64,000 bases of DNA from JANPJV01 sp031425695 (GCA_031425695.1 JANPJV010000047.1:4945-68944); one strand, 5' to 3'; counted from the stretch's first letter, positions 43,914 through 53,296 are shown. Notes: generated by a model not told the origin, from the letters alone. Numbers and translations: made by a program.

Positions 43914-44498
43914 ATGGGTCAGCCGCAGATTGACCAGACAATGTTGCAGGAGCTGCTTTACCAATCGCTGGAAGCGGAAATGGTCGGCATCAACGTCTAT
44001 GAATGCGCCGTCCTCTGCGCAGTGGACACCCAACTCAAGTCCCAGTGGTTGGGATTTCTCGAGGAGACGCTGCGTCACCGCGAGGTTCTGCTAGGCGTAT
44101 TCAACGACCTCGGCCTGGAAGCGAATACGCAGTCCGTCGGTCGACGCATCGTCGCCGGTATCGGCGCCACCCTGGTCAGCGTCATGCAGCAGGCCCTGGC
44201 GGATGGCGATGCGGGTGCGGCGCAGCGTATTGCGAGCGAGTGCGTCTGCGTAGCAGAGGTTAAGGACCAGTTGAACTGGGAGTTGCTCGGCATGGTCGCG
44301 CTGGCCTCGCAGGGGCCATACGCCAAAGTCCTGAAGCGTGCCTACGAGCGCGTCCATCGGGACGAGAGCCTGCACATGAATCACGGCAGGGCCTGGACGC
44401 GGGAACTGTGGCTGCACGCGCTCGGGCTGGATGCCGAACTTCCGCTGCCGGATGTACGCTGGCGCGGCGCCCCCCTGCTGCCGCTCCCGGCGTTTTAA
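43914..44498 (+). CDS. ferritin-like helical protein, unknown function
   Basis: A 194-residue all-helical protein. Acidic/His pairs are spaced like a diiron four-helix bundle: E20/E22 in SLEAEMVGINVYE, E51xxxH55 in EETLRHREVL, E115/E123 in AEVKDQLNWELL, and E151xxH154 in RDESLHMNHG. This suggests a ferritin-like or rubrerythrin-like domain, perhaps binding metal. No signal peptide. The ATG at 43914 starts MGQPQIDQTMLQELL; there is no strong ribosome site. It follows the HxlR gene by about 150 bases but need not be linked. Confidence 0.72.
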   Translation: MGQPQIDQTMLQELLYQSLEAEMVGINVYECAVLCAVDTQLKSQWLGFLEETLRHREVLLGVFNDLGLEANTQSVGRRIVAGIGATLVSVMQQALADGDAGAAQRIASECVCVAEVKDQLNWELLGMVALASQGPYAKVLKRAYERVHRDESLHMNHGRAWTRELWLHALGLDAELPLPDVRWRGAPLLPLPAF

Positions 44499-44664
44499 TC
44501 TGTTTTCGGTTCGTGTGGCGCTGGCTTTCGTTGACATCGCCGCGAAGCCCGCCCGCTGACCGGCACTTTTGTTAAGCCTACGCTGCCGCCGCCATTGGTC
44601 ACCTTGCCTTGGTTGGCTCCGCCGTCGACACTTGGGCCGGGCAAATGCGGGGGACCTTTGCACG

Positions 44665-47600
44665 ATGAACAAGATGCTCACCGGTGCACTCGTCGTCGCC
44701 ATTTCCCTGGCGATCACGAGCGGGCTGCTCTGGACCCCCGAGATGTCTACCCCGCAGCCACGTCACCAGCGCCCCGACGCGCCTGGGGAGCGCGCGGCCT
44801 ACGACCTGGCTCGGCGCCTGCCGGCCGGCGCCGACAGCATCGATCCGGCCTGGTACGCGCGGGCAAGCGAGCAGGCGGCGCGCTTGCCGGACTTCAGCAC
44901 GGTAGCCGGGCGCTTCATCGGCAGCGAGAAGAGCGCGCCGCGGTGGGAATCCCTGGGCCCAAGCAATGTCGGCGGGCGGACGCGCACGCTGGAGTTCGAT
45001 CCGCGCAATCCTGATCGCATGCTGGCCGGCGGTGTCTCCGGTGGCGTGTTCGAATCTCTCGATGCCGGCGGCAGCTGGCGTCCGCTGTCCGACGACGCCG
45101 CCAACGTCAACATCGGTGCCCTGGTGTTCGACCCAGTAAACCCGGACACGATCTATGCCGGCACGGGCGAGCTGTATCGCAACAACCAGCGCCCGTACGC
45201 CGCCATGTGGGGGCAGGGGATCCTGCGCTCGACCGACAACGGCGTGCACTTCCGCCAGTTGCTGGCTACCGCCAACGACAATTTCCGCTACGTCTCGGAC
45301 ATCGTCATCTCACGGCACAATTCCCAGCGATTGTATGCGGCGACCAACACCGGCGTGTGGCGCTCGGACGACGGCGGCGCGCGCTTCACGCGCGTTCTGC
45401 ACCCGACCGATGCGAGTGGCGGCCTGCTCTACGAGGGCTGTACCGATCTCGAATTGCTGCCGGGTGCCGTCGGCGCCGACGTGTTGTTGGCCAGCTGCGC
45501 TTCGCGCTCCGAGAACGACCGCTACTGGCTACCGGGAACGGTCGTGCCACCGGCCTGCGGCGGGCCCTGTCCGGCCGCGGTCTACCGCAGCGAGCAGGCC
45601 GATGTCGCAACGCCCGGCTGGACCGTGGTGCTGACCGAGCCCGGCATGGGCCGCACGTCCCTGGCGATCGCGCCCTCGAATCCGCAGATCGTGTATGCGC
45701 TAGCTGCCTCCACCGTGCCTGGGCCGGACCGCAACAACAATGGGCTTGGCGACTATGACAACGGGCTGCACGCCGTGTTTCGATCGAACGATGGCGGGCG
45801 CACGTGGCAACCGCGGGTGCGCAACAGTTCGCCCGACGTGCTCTCGACCTACCTGCTGAGCTACGCCGACGGCTTCGAAGCGCAGCGCTGCGGCTTCGGT
45901 AACTTCGATGCCTACAGCGCCGGCTGGTACAACCAGGCCATTGCGGTCAATCCGTTGAATCCTGACGTCGTCTGGGTCGGTGGCATGGAGCTCTATCGCT
46001 CCGACAATGGCGGCACAAGCTTCGGCAAGGCGTCGTACTGGTGGGTCAGCAGTGTCTACGGCGTCCACGCCGACCAGCACCTGATCAAGTTCCACCCGCA
46101 CTACACCAGCGGCCTGCCGAAGATGTTCGTCACCAATGATGGTGGGATCGGCTTCACCCTGCAGGACAGCGCGCCCACGCGCACCGGCGACACCGCTGCC
46201 TGCGGCCCAGGCGCAGGCACGGTCCCCTGGGGCACGCTCGAGAACGGGCTCACCTCCTCGCAGTTCTACACCGGCGCGGTCAATGCCGCCGGCACGCTGT
46301 ACCTCGGTGGCCTCCAGGACAACGGCACGGTGCTCAAGCGGGCAAGTACGCCCGGCAACAATTTCGCCCACATCTTCGGCGGGGATGGTGCCAGCGTGGC
46401 CATCGATCCGCGCAGCGACGACACGCTCTACGTCAGCTACCAGAACGTCAGCATTCATCGCTCGACCGACGGCGGGGACAACTTCACCCCGGCCTTCAAC
46501 GGCATCGTTGACGGTACCGTCTTCATCATGCCCTTCGTGCTCGATGGGTTGGCGCCTGATCGGCTCTATGCCGGTGGCTCGCGGCTCTGGCGCACCAACA
46601 ACCAGGGCAGCAACTGGGTTGCGGCGAGCGCACCGCTCGGCTCCAGTTTCAACCATCGGATCTCGGCAATTGCAATTTCACCGACGGACAACAATCGCCT
46701 GTTGCTCGGCAATTCCTACGCGATCTACCGGACCGCGAGTGCTTCCACCACGAACGCGAACAGCGGATTCGCGCAGGTCTCGCCGCGCAGCGGCTGGGTG
46801 TCCTCGCTGACCTACGATCCGGTCGACGCGAACATTGCCTATGCGACCTACTCGAGCTTCGGTGGGGATCACGTATGGCGCTCGAGTGACGGCGGCGCCA
46901 GCTGGAGTGCCATCGACGGCAGCGGCGAATCGCGGCTGCCGGATGTGCCGGTCCACCACCTGGTCATCGATCCCAACAATCGCTCGCGGCTCTATGTCGG
47001 CACCGATATCGGCGTCTTCGTGAGCCTGGATGGTGGCGCGCACTGGGCGCAGGAAAACGCCGGCTTTGCGAACGTCATTGTCGAGCGCCTGGCCATCGCG
47101 CCCAATGCGCCGGGCGGCGCCATGCTCTATGCGTTCACCTACGGCCGCGGCGTGTGGCGTGCGCCACTCGCCGACTTCGACGCGCAGGCCGTCTATCGCA
47201 TCGGCACCGATTCGTCCGGCAGCTTCTACGACCCGGCGCAGGATGGGCATGGCTGGATCATCCAGGCGACGAATCTTGGCGGCGTCACCGGCGTCGTCGC
47301 GACCTGGTACACCTATCTCAATGGCGAGGCCGTGTGGCTGGTCGGTGCCGCGCCGGCGAACGGCGATCGCGTGCGCATCCCTTTGTCGATCACCCGCGGC
47401 GGCAATTTCCCGCCCAACTTCAACCCGGCCAACGTGGTGCTCGAACCCTGGGGCGAGGCGCAGCTCGTGTTCAACAGCCGCGACAGCGCAACGGTCAGCT
47501 GGGACAGCAGCAACCCGGCCTTTGCCGACGGCAGCATGCCGCTGACGCGACTCACCGTTCCTTCCGGCGCGGCCGGCAATGCCGCGAGCGCCATCACCGC

Positions 47601-47976
47601 CTGCCACAGTGGCACCTGGTACCAGCCGGCGCAAAATGGCCATGGCCTGCAGCTCGAAGTGCTCGGCCAGCCCGGCAACCAGACGCTGCTGGTGGTCTGG
47701 TACGCCTATCTCGACGGCGCCCAGCGCTGGCTGCTCGGCACCGGACCGATCGTCGGCGATCGCGCCACCGTGCCCATGACGATGACCCGCGGCGGGCAGT
47801 TCCCCCCGAACTTCAACCCGGCGACCGTCGTCCGCCAACCCTGGGGCACGCTGGACATCCGCATCCAAGGCCCCGATACCGCCCGCATCGACTGGCAAGG
47901 CACCCTCCCCGGCTACGGCACTGGCGGGCTCGACTTGGTGAGACTGAGCGGGCTGCTGGGCAAGGAGTGCGGTTAG
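44665..47976 (+). CDS. large secreted BNR/VPS10-type beta-propeller protein
   Basis: An 1103-residue exported protein. Signal peptide residues 1-22 (MNKMLTGALVVAISLAITSG). The main part (about 95-840) holds many sialidase/VPS10-like Asp-box repeats: SLDAGGSW, STDNGVHF, SDDGGARF, SNDGGRTW, SDNGGTSF, SSDGGASW. Two homologous C-terminal domains follow (about 850-970 and 980-1100), each with YDPAQDGHGW or YQPAQNGHGL, a WYTYLNG/WYAYLDG core, and TRGGxFPPNFNPAxVV. These domains recur at the ends of secreted proteins in Lysobacterales. The protein is probably extracellular; the ligand is unknown. Confidence 0.9.
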   Translation: MNKMLTGALVVAISLAITSGLLWTPEMSTPQPRHQRPDAPGERAAYDLARRLPAGADSIDPAWYARASEQAARLPDFSTVAGRFIGSEKSAPRWESLGPSNVGGRTRTLEFDPRNPDRMLAGGVSGGVFESLDAGGSWRPLSDDAANVNIGALVFDPVNPDTIYAGTGELYRNNQRPYAAMWGQGILRSTDNGVHFRQLLATANDNFRYVSDIVISRHNSQRLYAATNTGVWRSDDGGARFTRVLHPTDASGGLLYEGCTDLELLPGAVGADVLLASCASRSENDRYWLPGTVVPPACGGPCPAAVYRSEQADVATPGWTVVLTEPGMGRTSLAIAPSNPQIVYALAASTVPGPDRNNNGLGDYDNGLHAVFRSNDGGRTWQPRVRNSSPDVLSTYLLSYADGFEAQRCGFGNFDAYSAGWYNQAIAVNPLNPDVVWVGGMELYRSDNGGTSFGKASYWWVSSVYGVHADQHLIKFHPHYTSGLPKMFVTNDGGIGFTLQDSAPTRTGDTAACGPGAGTVPWGTLENGLTSSQFYTGAVNAAGTLYLGGLQDNGTVLKRASTPGNNFAHIFGGDGASVAIDPRSDDTLYVSYQNVSIHRSTDGGDNFTPAFNGIVDGTVFIMPFVLDGLAPDRLYAGGSRLWRTNNQGSNWVAASAPLGSSFNHRISAIAISPTDNNRLLLGNSYAIYRTASASTTNANSGFAQVSPRSGWVSSLTYDPVDANIAYATYSSFGGDHVWRSSDGGASWSAIDGSGESRLPDVPVHHLVIDPNNRSRLYVGTDIGVFVSLDGGAHWAQENAGFANVIVERLAIAPNAPGGAMLYAFTYGRGVWRAPLADFDAQAVYRIGTDSSGSFYDPAQDGHGWIIQATNLGGVTGVVATWYTYLNGEAVWLVGAAPANGDRVRIPLSITRGGNFPPNFNPANVVLEPWGEAQLVFNSRDSATVSWDSSNPAFADGSMPLTRLTVPSGAAGNAASAITACHSGTWYQPAQNGHGLQLEVLGQPGNQTLLVVWYAYLDGAQRWLLGTGPIVGDRATVPMTMTRGGQFPPNFNPATVVRQPWGTLDIRIQGPDTARIDWQGTLPGYGTGGLDLVRLSGLLGKECG

Positions 47977-47981
47977 CTTCT

Positions 47982-48265
<284 letters not shown>

Positions 48266-48279
48266 GGCATACTGCCGCG

Positions 48280-49350
48280 ATGATCGAAACCGCACGGACC
48301 TTCCACGTACAGCTCGCTGGCAGCGGCAAGGCCTTTGACGTCGGCAGCGACGAGACGGTGCTGGCGGCGGCGCGGCGGGCGGGGCTGGGGCTGCCTTACA
48401 GTTGTCTGTCGGGCAGCTGCGGGAGTTGCAAGGGACGCCTGGTGGAAGGCGAGGTCGCGTATCCCTACAACCCGCCGAGCGCGCTGTCGTTCGACGAACG
48501 CCAGGAGGGCCAGGCGCTGCTGTGCCAGGCGGTGCCCTTGAGCGATCTCAAGCTCGCAATCCGGGAGGTCGAGGCGGTCGCAGGGATTCCCTTGCGCCAG
48601 TTGAGCGTCAAGGTCGCCGCCAAGCATCGGCTCTGTGCGGACGTCATGGAGCTGCAACTGCTGCCGCCGCGCAATGAGCATCTGCGCTACCTGCCCGGTC
48701 AATACCTCGACATCCTGCTGCCCGAGGGCAAGCGGCGCGCGTTCTCGATCGCCAACGCCCCGCACCACGGGCCCACCCTGAATCTGCACGTCCGTCGAGT
48801 GCTGGGTGGTGGCTTCACCCAGTTCGTGTTCGACGAACTGAAGCTCGGCCAGTTGCTGCGCATCGAAGCGCCACTCGGCACTTTCGTCCCGCGCGAAGGC
48901 GGCGACCGACCGATCATCCTCATGGCCGGGGGCACCGGCCTCGCCCCGATCAAGGCGATCGTCGAACACCTGCTGGACGAAGCCACCCATCGCGCACTGC
49001 ACGTCTACTGGGGTGCGCGCCACGTCGACGATCTCTACCTCGATACGCTCTGCCGGCAATGGCAGCGCGAGCACTCCAACCTGCGTTACACGCCGGTCCT
49101 GAGCGAAGCCAATCCGCTCGAGCGCAACCAGTTCCGCGCCGGTCACGTCCACGAGGCCGTGCTCAAGGACTTCCCCGACCTCAAGCGTTTCGACGTCTAC
49201 ATGAGCGGACCACCGCCCATGATCGAAGCCGGCCGCCGCGATTTCGTCGCCGCCGGCCTGCCCGAAGACCGCCTCTACTACGACTCCTTCGACTACGCCC
49301 CAGACGTCCTCGCCGCCCTCATTCGCGCCCGCGCCTCGGCGCCGGGGTAG
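48280..49350 (+). CDS. 2Fe-2S ferredoxin-NAD(P)H flavin reductase
   Basis: A 356-residue electron-transfer protein like CDP-6-deoxy-glucoseen reductase or the reductase parts of ring oxygenases. Plant-type ferredoxin domain (1-95) with C42, C47, C50 (CLSGSCGSC) and C82. FAD domain with RAFSIANAP (the RxYS motif as RAFS), then NAD(P) domain with GGTGLAPIKAI and MSGPPPMIEA. It transfers electrons from NAD(P)H to an unknown partner oxygenase or reductase. The start lies just after the family F repeat; no strong ribosome site. Confidence 0.9.
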   Translation: MIETARTFHVQLAGSGKAFDVGSDETVLAAARRAGLGLPYSCLSGSCGSCKGRLVEGEVAYPYNPPSALSFDERQEGQALLCQAVPLSDLKLAIREVEAVAGIPLRQLSVKVAAKHRLCADVMELQLLPPRNEHLRYLPGQYLDILLPEGKRRAFSIANAPHHGPTLNLHVRRVLGGGFTQFVFDELKLGQLLRIEAPLGTFVPREGGDRPIILMAGGTGLAPIKAIVEHLLDEATHRALHVYWGARHVDDLYLDTLCRQWQREHSNLRYTPVLSEANPLERNQFRAGHVHEAVLKDFPDLKRFDVYMSGPPPMIEAGRRDFVAAGLPEDRLYYDSFDYAPDVLAALIRARASAPG

Positions 49351-49360
49351 GCAGGAAAGA

Positions 49361-49560
49361 TCAAACGCAAAGCATCCGCAGATTACACAGATGAAAAGCG
49401 GATAAGTGCAGATTAAGGCCGGAAAACTGGGCTGGTTTCCGGCCGTGCCCGACCGCGCAGAGCCCAACCTGATTGGCTTCCAATCCGCTCTTGTCCGCTT
49501 CTTCTTTGCTTCTACCTGCGTACTGCGGAAGTCTGACTTTCCTGGGTCTCTGCTTTGAGC
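49361..49560. repeat. family D inverted repeat, copy 3 (degenerate)
   Basis: The left arm AGCATCCGCAGATTACACAG then ATGAAAAGCGGAT is well kept; the right arm (CAATCCGCTCTTGTCCGCTT onwards) has decayed. A short GGCCGGAAA/TTTCCGGCC palindrome lies inside (49416-49444). Nothing else is seen in the gap 49351-49666. Confidence 0.65.
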
Positions 49561-49672
49561 TCTCGAGCGTGCCGTGCTTCTGCCGGGAACATCTGCGGCA
49601 TCCTTGGGTCGGATGCGATTCAGCGCGCACATCGCATCATGGTCGCGCACACTCCGGCCGAGCGAGATGGCG

Positions 49673-49978
49673 ATGCGTACGATTCTTTTTTGCATGCTGA
49701 TGTTGGCCGCGGTCGACGCGATGGCCATGCGCTGTGGCAAGCAGTTGGTAACGCAGGGCATGAATCGCTTCCAGGTGCTGGAGCGATGCGGCGAACCGGA
49801 TGATCGGAATCGGCGTTTTGAGGTGCGCTATCGGCGCGTCAGCGAGGACGAGTCGGCGGCGTACGAGGTCGAGGTCGAGGAGTGGTTCTACGCAGGCGGT
49901 CCGCGTGATCTTGATAAGCGCCTGATTTTCGTCGACGGGCGAATGGTCCGCGAAGACGTGCCCGGCCCGACGGGGTGA
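49673..49978 (+). CDS. DUF2845 secreted protein
   Basis: A 101-residue exported protein: signal peptide MRTILFCMLMLAAVDAMAMR, mature RCGKQLVTQGMNRFQVLERC with the conserved Cys pair of DUF2845, then EEWFYAGGPRDLDKRLIFVD. This is an SmpA/OmlA-like small periplasmic fold; function unknown. An in-frame ATG six bases earlier (49667) is also possible. A family G repeat follows the stop by a few bases. Confidence 0.85.
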   Translation: MRTILFCMLMLAAVDAMAMRCGKQLVTQGMNRFQVLERCGEPDDRNRRFEVRYRRVSEDESAAYEVEVEEWFYAGGPRDLDKRLIFVDGRMVREDVPGPTG

Positions 49979-49980
49979 AG

Positions 49981-50148
49981 CTGGTAGTTGGTTGTTGGTT
50001 CCTGGTTGTTGGTAAGAGCGACACGCCCAGCCGACACCCAGCACCGTCAAACGCAGGTTGTTGGTTGTCGGTTGCAGGTTCCTGGTACAGAGCGAAGGAC
50101 TGCTCCGTACCCAACCAGCAACCAGCAACCAACAACCAGCAACCAATC
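49981..50148. repeat. inverted repeat with GGTTGTT heptamer arms (family G)
   Basis: The left part carries TAGTTGGTTGTTGGTTCCTG; the right part carries CCAACCAGCAACCAGCAACC and CAACAACCAGCAACC. Central sub-palindromes (GCAGGTTCCTGGTAC/GTAC) occur. The build (inverted heptamer runs) matches family F although the sequence differs. It abuts the stop codon of the lipoprotein gene on the minus strand. Confidence 0.78.
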
Positions 50149-50149
50149 C

Positions 50150-50608
50150 TTACAGGCGACGCTCGGCGGCAACCTTGGCGGCATCGCGAATCGCCGTGGC
50201 GGCAGCCTTGTCGGCTTCGTATACGGCGTCAGCAGTGCTGTTGCATGCGTCTTTCTCGTTGCCGGTGAACGCATCGCACTTCTCTTTCGAGACTTTCTGG
50301 CGGCCGTCGGCCTCGGCGACCATGACGTCGTACTGCGCGTCGGCCGCCTTGATCATGGCTTCCGATTCCGCTTCAGTGAGCTCCTGGCGAGCTTCGCCGG
50401 CGGTCTCGTTGAGCGCCTGTGCCGCTTCGGCAACTTCCTCATTGGCCGCAGCGACTTCCTTGTCCGCCTCGATCTTCGCTTCGGTCACTTCCCTGGAAGC
50501 CTCCTGGCGAGCCTCGGCCACATCCTTGGCGGTATCGGCCGGTTTTTCTTGGCACGCGCTAAGAGCGAAGGCAGAGATCAGGGCAAGCGAGAGATTGCGC
50601 ATCTTCAT
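50150..50608 (-). CDS. alanine-rich coiled-coil lipoprotein
   Basis: A 152-residue lipoprotein. Signal peptide MKMRNLSLALISAFALSACQ has lipobox LSAC. The mature part is a long Ala/Glu/Lys heptad region (AEARQEASREVTEAKIEADK, residues about 30-90), then a Cys pair (KCDAFTGNEKDAC) and an Ala-rich end. Likely periplasmic, outer-membrane anchored. It resembles the lipoprotein at 35113. The ATG at 50608 has GGAG ten bases upstream. The entericidin gene starts 110 bases further upstream on the same strand. Confidence 0.83.
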   Translation of the reverse strand: MKMRNLSLALISAFALSACQEKPADTAKDVAEARQEASREVTEAKIEADKEVAAANEEVAEAAQALNETAGEARQELTEAESEAMIKAADAQYDVMVAEADGRQKVSKEKCDAFTGNEKDACNSTADAVYEADKAAATAIRDAAKVAAERRL

Positions 50609-50717
50609 GAAAAACTCCAGGCGAAAGTGAATGGTGATGGAACATCCGGGGTCCGACGCCACGCGTCATCCCGGTCAAAACTGCGGCACGTCCCTGTGCC
50701 GTCATGGGAACCGCTGA

Positions 50718-50867
50718 TCAATCGTGCTGCTCAGCTTCTTCCTGGATTTCTTCGCCGACTTTTTCGACGTCCTCACCCAGGCCCTTGGTGGTGTTGCACG
50801 CGGCCGTGGCGAAAGCCATCGCCACGACCAGCAGGAACAGCGAGCTCTTGCGGAATTGATTATTCAT
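50718..50867 (-). CDS. entericidin-like small lipoprotein
   Basis: A 49-residue lipoprotein read from the minus strand: leader MNNQFRKSSLFLLVVAMAFA then TAACNTTKGLGEDVEKVGEE. The pattern C-N-T-x-KGxGxDVxxxG after the lipobox is the entericidin A/B signature. Entericidins are stationary-phase or stress-induced lipoproteins, in E. coli linked to cell lysis. The ATG at 50867 has TGGAG nine bases upstream. The gene is too short for many gene callers. It heads a pair with the lipoprotein at 50150. Confidence 0.88.
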   Translation of the reverse strand: MNNQFRKSSLFLLVVAMAFATAACNTTKGLGEDVEKVGEEIQEEAEQHD

Positions 50868-51091
50868 GTGGATCTCCAAATTTTTGGGGCACTGGCGAAC
50901 TTACCCGCAGATGGTGCGGGACCATGAAACTGCTGCGGGAGCTTTACCACCAGCCCCCGCTTAAACGTCGTCCATGACCGGGTGTGCTGCCAACCGTTGT
51001 GACTGTCCACAGTCGAGCTCGAGATTAAGGAGCGCGACGGGGAGCGTCAGTACGCTAGCGAACATTGCCATAGCGGCCGTGAGGGTTTCGC

Positions 51092-51868
51092 TCACGCCCG
51101 CTCGCCGGACACCCGCAGCTCGCGGGGAAGCTGCCGACGCGTGGCCAGGCTGGCCGGCGGTGGCGGTCCGAGCATGCGTTCGTAGATCGTGATGTCTTCG
51201 CGATAGCAACTGCAGGCAGCCGCTTCGAGTCCAGGGCGATCGAGTACGGTGATATCGCCGCGGCGGTAGCTGATCAGCCCCTGTCGCTGCAGCATCCCGG
51301 CGGCATTGGTCACCCCGACCCGACGCACGCCGAGCATGTACGAGAGGAACTCGTGAGTGACGTGGAACTGGTCCGCATGCGCACGATCGTGGGTCATCAG
51401 CAGCCAGCGCGCGAGCCGCGCCACCAGCACGTGGAAACGCGTGCATGCCGTCGATTGCGCGAACTGGTTCATGAGCACGTAAATGTAGCGGTTGAGATGC
51501 CAGCGCAATTGCCCGCAGCGCTCCAGCTCTTCCTGGAAAATCTGCGCGTCGAGGCGCAAGGCGGTTCCGGTGCCCTGCACGAGACCACGCATCGAGGTGG
51601 CGTCGACGCCGAGCACTAGCGATACCCCGAGCATGCCCTCATTGCCGACCAGCCCGACTTCCAGGCTGGCGTGCCCCTCGCCCGGTGTCAGCAGCGAGAT
51701 GAAGCTGTCGAGCGGGAAATAGACTTGGGTAACGGCATCCCCCTGCTCGTACAGCACCTGGCCGAACACCAGTTCAACTTCGGCACAACGCGATAGCACC
51801 CGCTCGCGGTCGCGGCGAGGCAGGGCGCTGAGCAGGCGATTGCTGATGGGGCGTTTGCCGTGGGGCAC
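51092..51868 (-). CDS. Crp/Fnr-family transcription regulator
   Basis: A 258-residue regulator. Cyclic nucleotide-binding-like beta-roll (about 20-130; LVFGQVLYEQGDAVTQVYFP) and winged helix near 165-225 (HVTHEFLSYMLGVRRVGVTN). No Fnr-type cysteine cluster is seen. No ATG begins the fold; a GTG at 51866-51868 preceded by GGAGATCTGC is the likely start. Relatives lacking cAMP contacts respond to unknown signals. It lies amid small stress-protein genes and diverges from the DUF3096 gene, so it is a candidate regulator of that cluster. Confidence 0.88.
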   Translation of the reverse strand: MPHGKRPISNRLLSALPRRDRERVLSRCAEVELVFGQVLYEQGDAVTQVYFPLDSFISLLTPGEGHASLEVGLVGNEGMLGVSLVLGVDATSMRGLVQGTGTALRLDAQIFQEELERCGQLRWHLNRYIYVLMNQFAQSTACTRFHVLVARLARWLLMTHDRAHADQFHVTHEFLSYMLGVRRVGVTNAAGMLQRQGLISYRRGDITVLDRPGLEAAACSCYREDITIYERMLGPPPPASLATRRQLPRELRVSGERA

Positions 51869-52023
51869 GCAGATCTCCGTTGGGGCCGGTGCGGCGCGGC
51901 CGTGATCGCGCGGCAGCTGGCGGACTGCTTGACTGTTGACCACGGTATCGACGCGCCGTGGCGACGTCGGTCTGCTAGCGAACATAGGGTGTGCGCGTCC
52001 GCCGCCGGCAAACCTCCGGGTGT

Positions 52024-52041
52024 GTACGCCAGCGCACCGAC
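52024..52041 (+). promoter_or_regulatory. shared palindromic motif upstream of DUF3096 gene
   Basis: GTACGCCAGCGCACCGAC, 86 bases before the DUF3096 start and about 155 bases from the divergent Crp/Fnr start. It matches the motif before the CsbD, DUF883 and DUF3011 genes. Confidence 0.5.
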
Positions 52042-52127
52042 TTGGCAGCATGCGTACGCGCTTGATTCAAGTCGCAAGAGCACGTCGGATGCTTCGATCC
52101 GATCCATTTATTACCCAAGGAATGTCC

Positions 52128-52277
52128 ATGAACCTGAACATCAGTATCGGACCACTGCTCGCGCTGATCGCCGGCATCCTGATCCTCGTCCAGCCGCGCC
52201 TGCTCAACTACATCGTCGCGATCTACCTCATCGTGATCGGCCTGCTCGGACTGTTCGGCAAGTCGCTGGGGATATAG
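52128..52277 (+). CDS. DUF3096 small membrane protein
   Basis: A 49-residue protein, almost wholly hydrophobic, with two short helices (IGPLLALIAGILILV and YIVAIYLIVIGLLGLF) joined by QPRLLN, the DUF3096 signature. It probably sits in the inner membrane; function unknown. The ATG at 52128 is chosen because AAGGA lies seven bases upstream; an ATG at 52122 is too close. Preceded by the shared palindromic motif at 52024. Confidence 0.9.
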   Translation: MNLNISIGPLLALIAGILILVQPRLLNYIVAIYLIVIGLLGLFGKSLGI

Positions 52278-52287
52278 GTTTACCTTC

Positions 52288-52377
52288 CGTAGGTCATGTT
52301 GCCCGCGCCAGCGGGCTACTTGACGGCTTTGATCGGCGACAGTGAAGTAGCCCGCTGGCGCGGGCAGCATCGACCAC
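52288..52377. repeat. family A palindromic element (subtype A1)
   Basis: It begins CGTAGGTCATGTTGCCCGCG and ends GGCGCGGGCAGCATCGACCA. It lies between the convergent DUF3096 and MAPEG genes. Confidence 0.8.
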
Positions 52378-52393
52378 GAAAATAGCTGCCGCC

Positions 52394-52795
52394 CTACGCC
52401 ACCGCCATCCAGATGCGCGCCAGCTCGCGGATGCCGAATAGCCAGAGCAGCACGGTGGCGAGCGCGGAAACCGTGAAGCCGAAGCCGCGCCGGGCGGGGG
52501 AGTGCTGATAGCCGACGGCGTAAAGCACGCGGCCGACCAGCCAGATCGCGCCGAGGGCGGCAGGGAAAGCGTCGCTGCCGTAGGCCGAGGCGACCAACAG
52601 TGCCGGCAGGAAGATGCCGAACTGCTCGAGCGTATTCATCTGGATGCGCACGGCGCGCTCGAGGCCGCCGTCACCGGTCATCGCCGGCGCATCGATCCCG
52701 CTACGCCGCCGCTGCAGACCGACATTGACCATCAGCAACATCTGCAGCAACGCGCTGCCGAGCAATACATGTGCCGTCCACCCTGGAATGCTCAT
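52394..52795 (-). CDS. MAPEG family membrane protein
   Basis: A 133-residue protein with four membrane helices and the MAPEG-type loop ERAVRIQMNTLEQFGIFLPA (Glu-Arg-x3-x-N pattern near residues 45-65), then GRVLYAVGYQ. Eukaryotic members are glutathione-dependent membrane enzymes; bacterial roles are mostly unknown. The peroxiredoxin gene ends upstream leaving a 9-base gap, so the two are co-transcribed, suggesting an oxidant or glutathione-linked function. Confidence 0.9.
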   Translation of the reverse strand: MSIPGWTAHVLLGSALLQMLLMVNVGLQRRRSGIDAPAMTGDGGLERAVRIQMNTLEQFGIFLPALLVASAYGSDAFPAALGAIWLVGRVLYAVGYQHSPARRGFGFTVSALATVLLWLFGIRELARIWMAVA

Positions 52796-52804
52796 CGGGA
52801 TTCC

Positions 52805-53296
52805 TCAGGCCTTGGTGCGGGTCTTTTTCACCGACGCCTCGCCACGCAGCCGGGCGAGCACTTCCTCGACATGTCCGGGCACCTTGACCTTTGGCCAGAC
52901 GTGTTCGATACGGCCGTCGCCCCCGACAATGAAAGTCGCGCGCTGGGTGCCGAAATACTTGCGTCCGTAAAGGCTCTTTTCGACCCAGACGCCGTAGGCA
53001 TCAAGGAGCTGGTGCTCAGGGTCCGCGAGCAAGGGAAAATTTAGCTCGAATTTCTTGGCAAAGCGCTGATGCGAAGCCACGGGATCGCCACTGACCGCAT
53101 AGACCCGCACCCCGAGCGCAGCAAACTCGTCGCGATGATCACGCACCGCGCACACCTCGGCGGTGCATCCGGAGGTGTCGTCTTTTGGATAGAAAAACAG
53201 CACGTAGCGTTCCCCGGCGATCAAGCCCGAGCTGACTGTGCCGGCGCTGTCGCTCGGCAGTTCGAAATCCGGTGCGCGATCACCAACGTCGAGCAT
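52805..53296 (-). CDS. bcp: thioredoxin-dependent peroxiredoxin, BCP/PrxQ type
   Basis: A 163-residue peroxiredoxin. Peroxidatic C44 lies in FYPKDDTSGCTAEVC and resolving C49 is five residues on, the atypical two-Cys BCP pattern. It reduces H2O2 and alkyl hydroperoxides using thioredoxin. C-terminal Lys-rich extension KKTRTKA. First gene of a pair with the MAPEG protein. Start ATG 53296. Confidence 0.95.
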   Translation of the reverse strand: MLDVGDRAPDFELPSDSAGTVSSGLIAGERYVLFFYPKDDTSGCTAEVCAVRDHRDEFAALGVRVYAVSGDPVASHQRFAKKFELNFPLLADPEHQLLDAYGVWVEKSLYGRKYFGTQRATFIVGGDGRIEHVWPKVKVPGHVEEVLARLRGEASVKKTRTKA

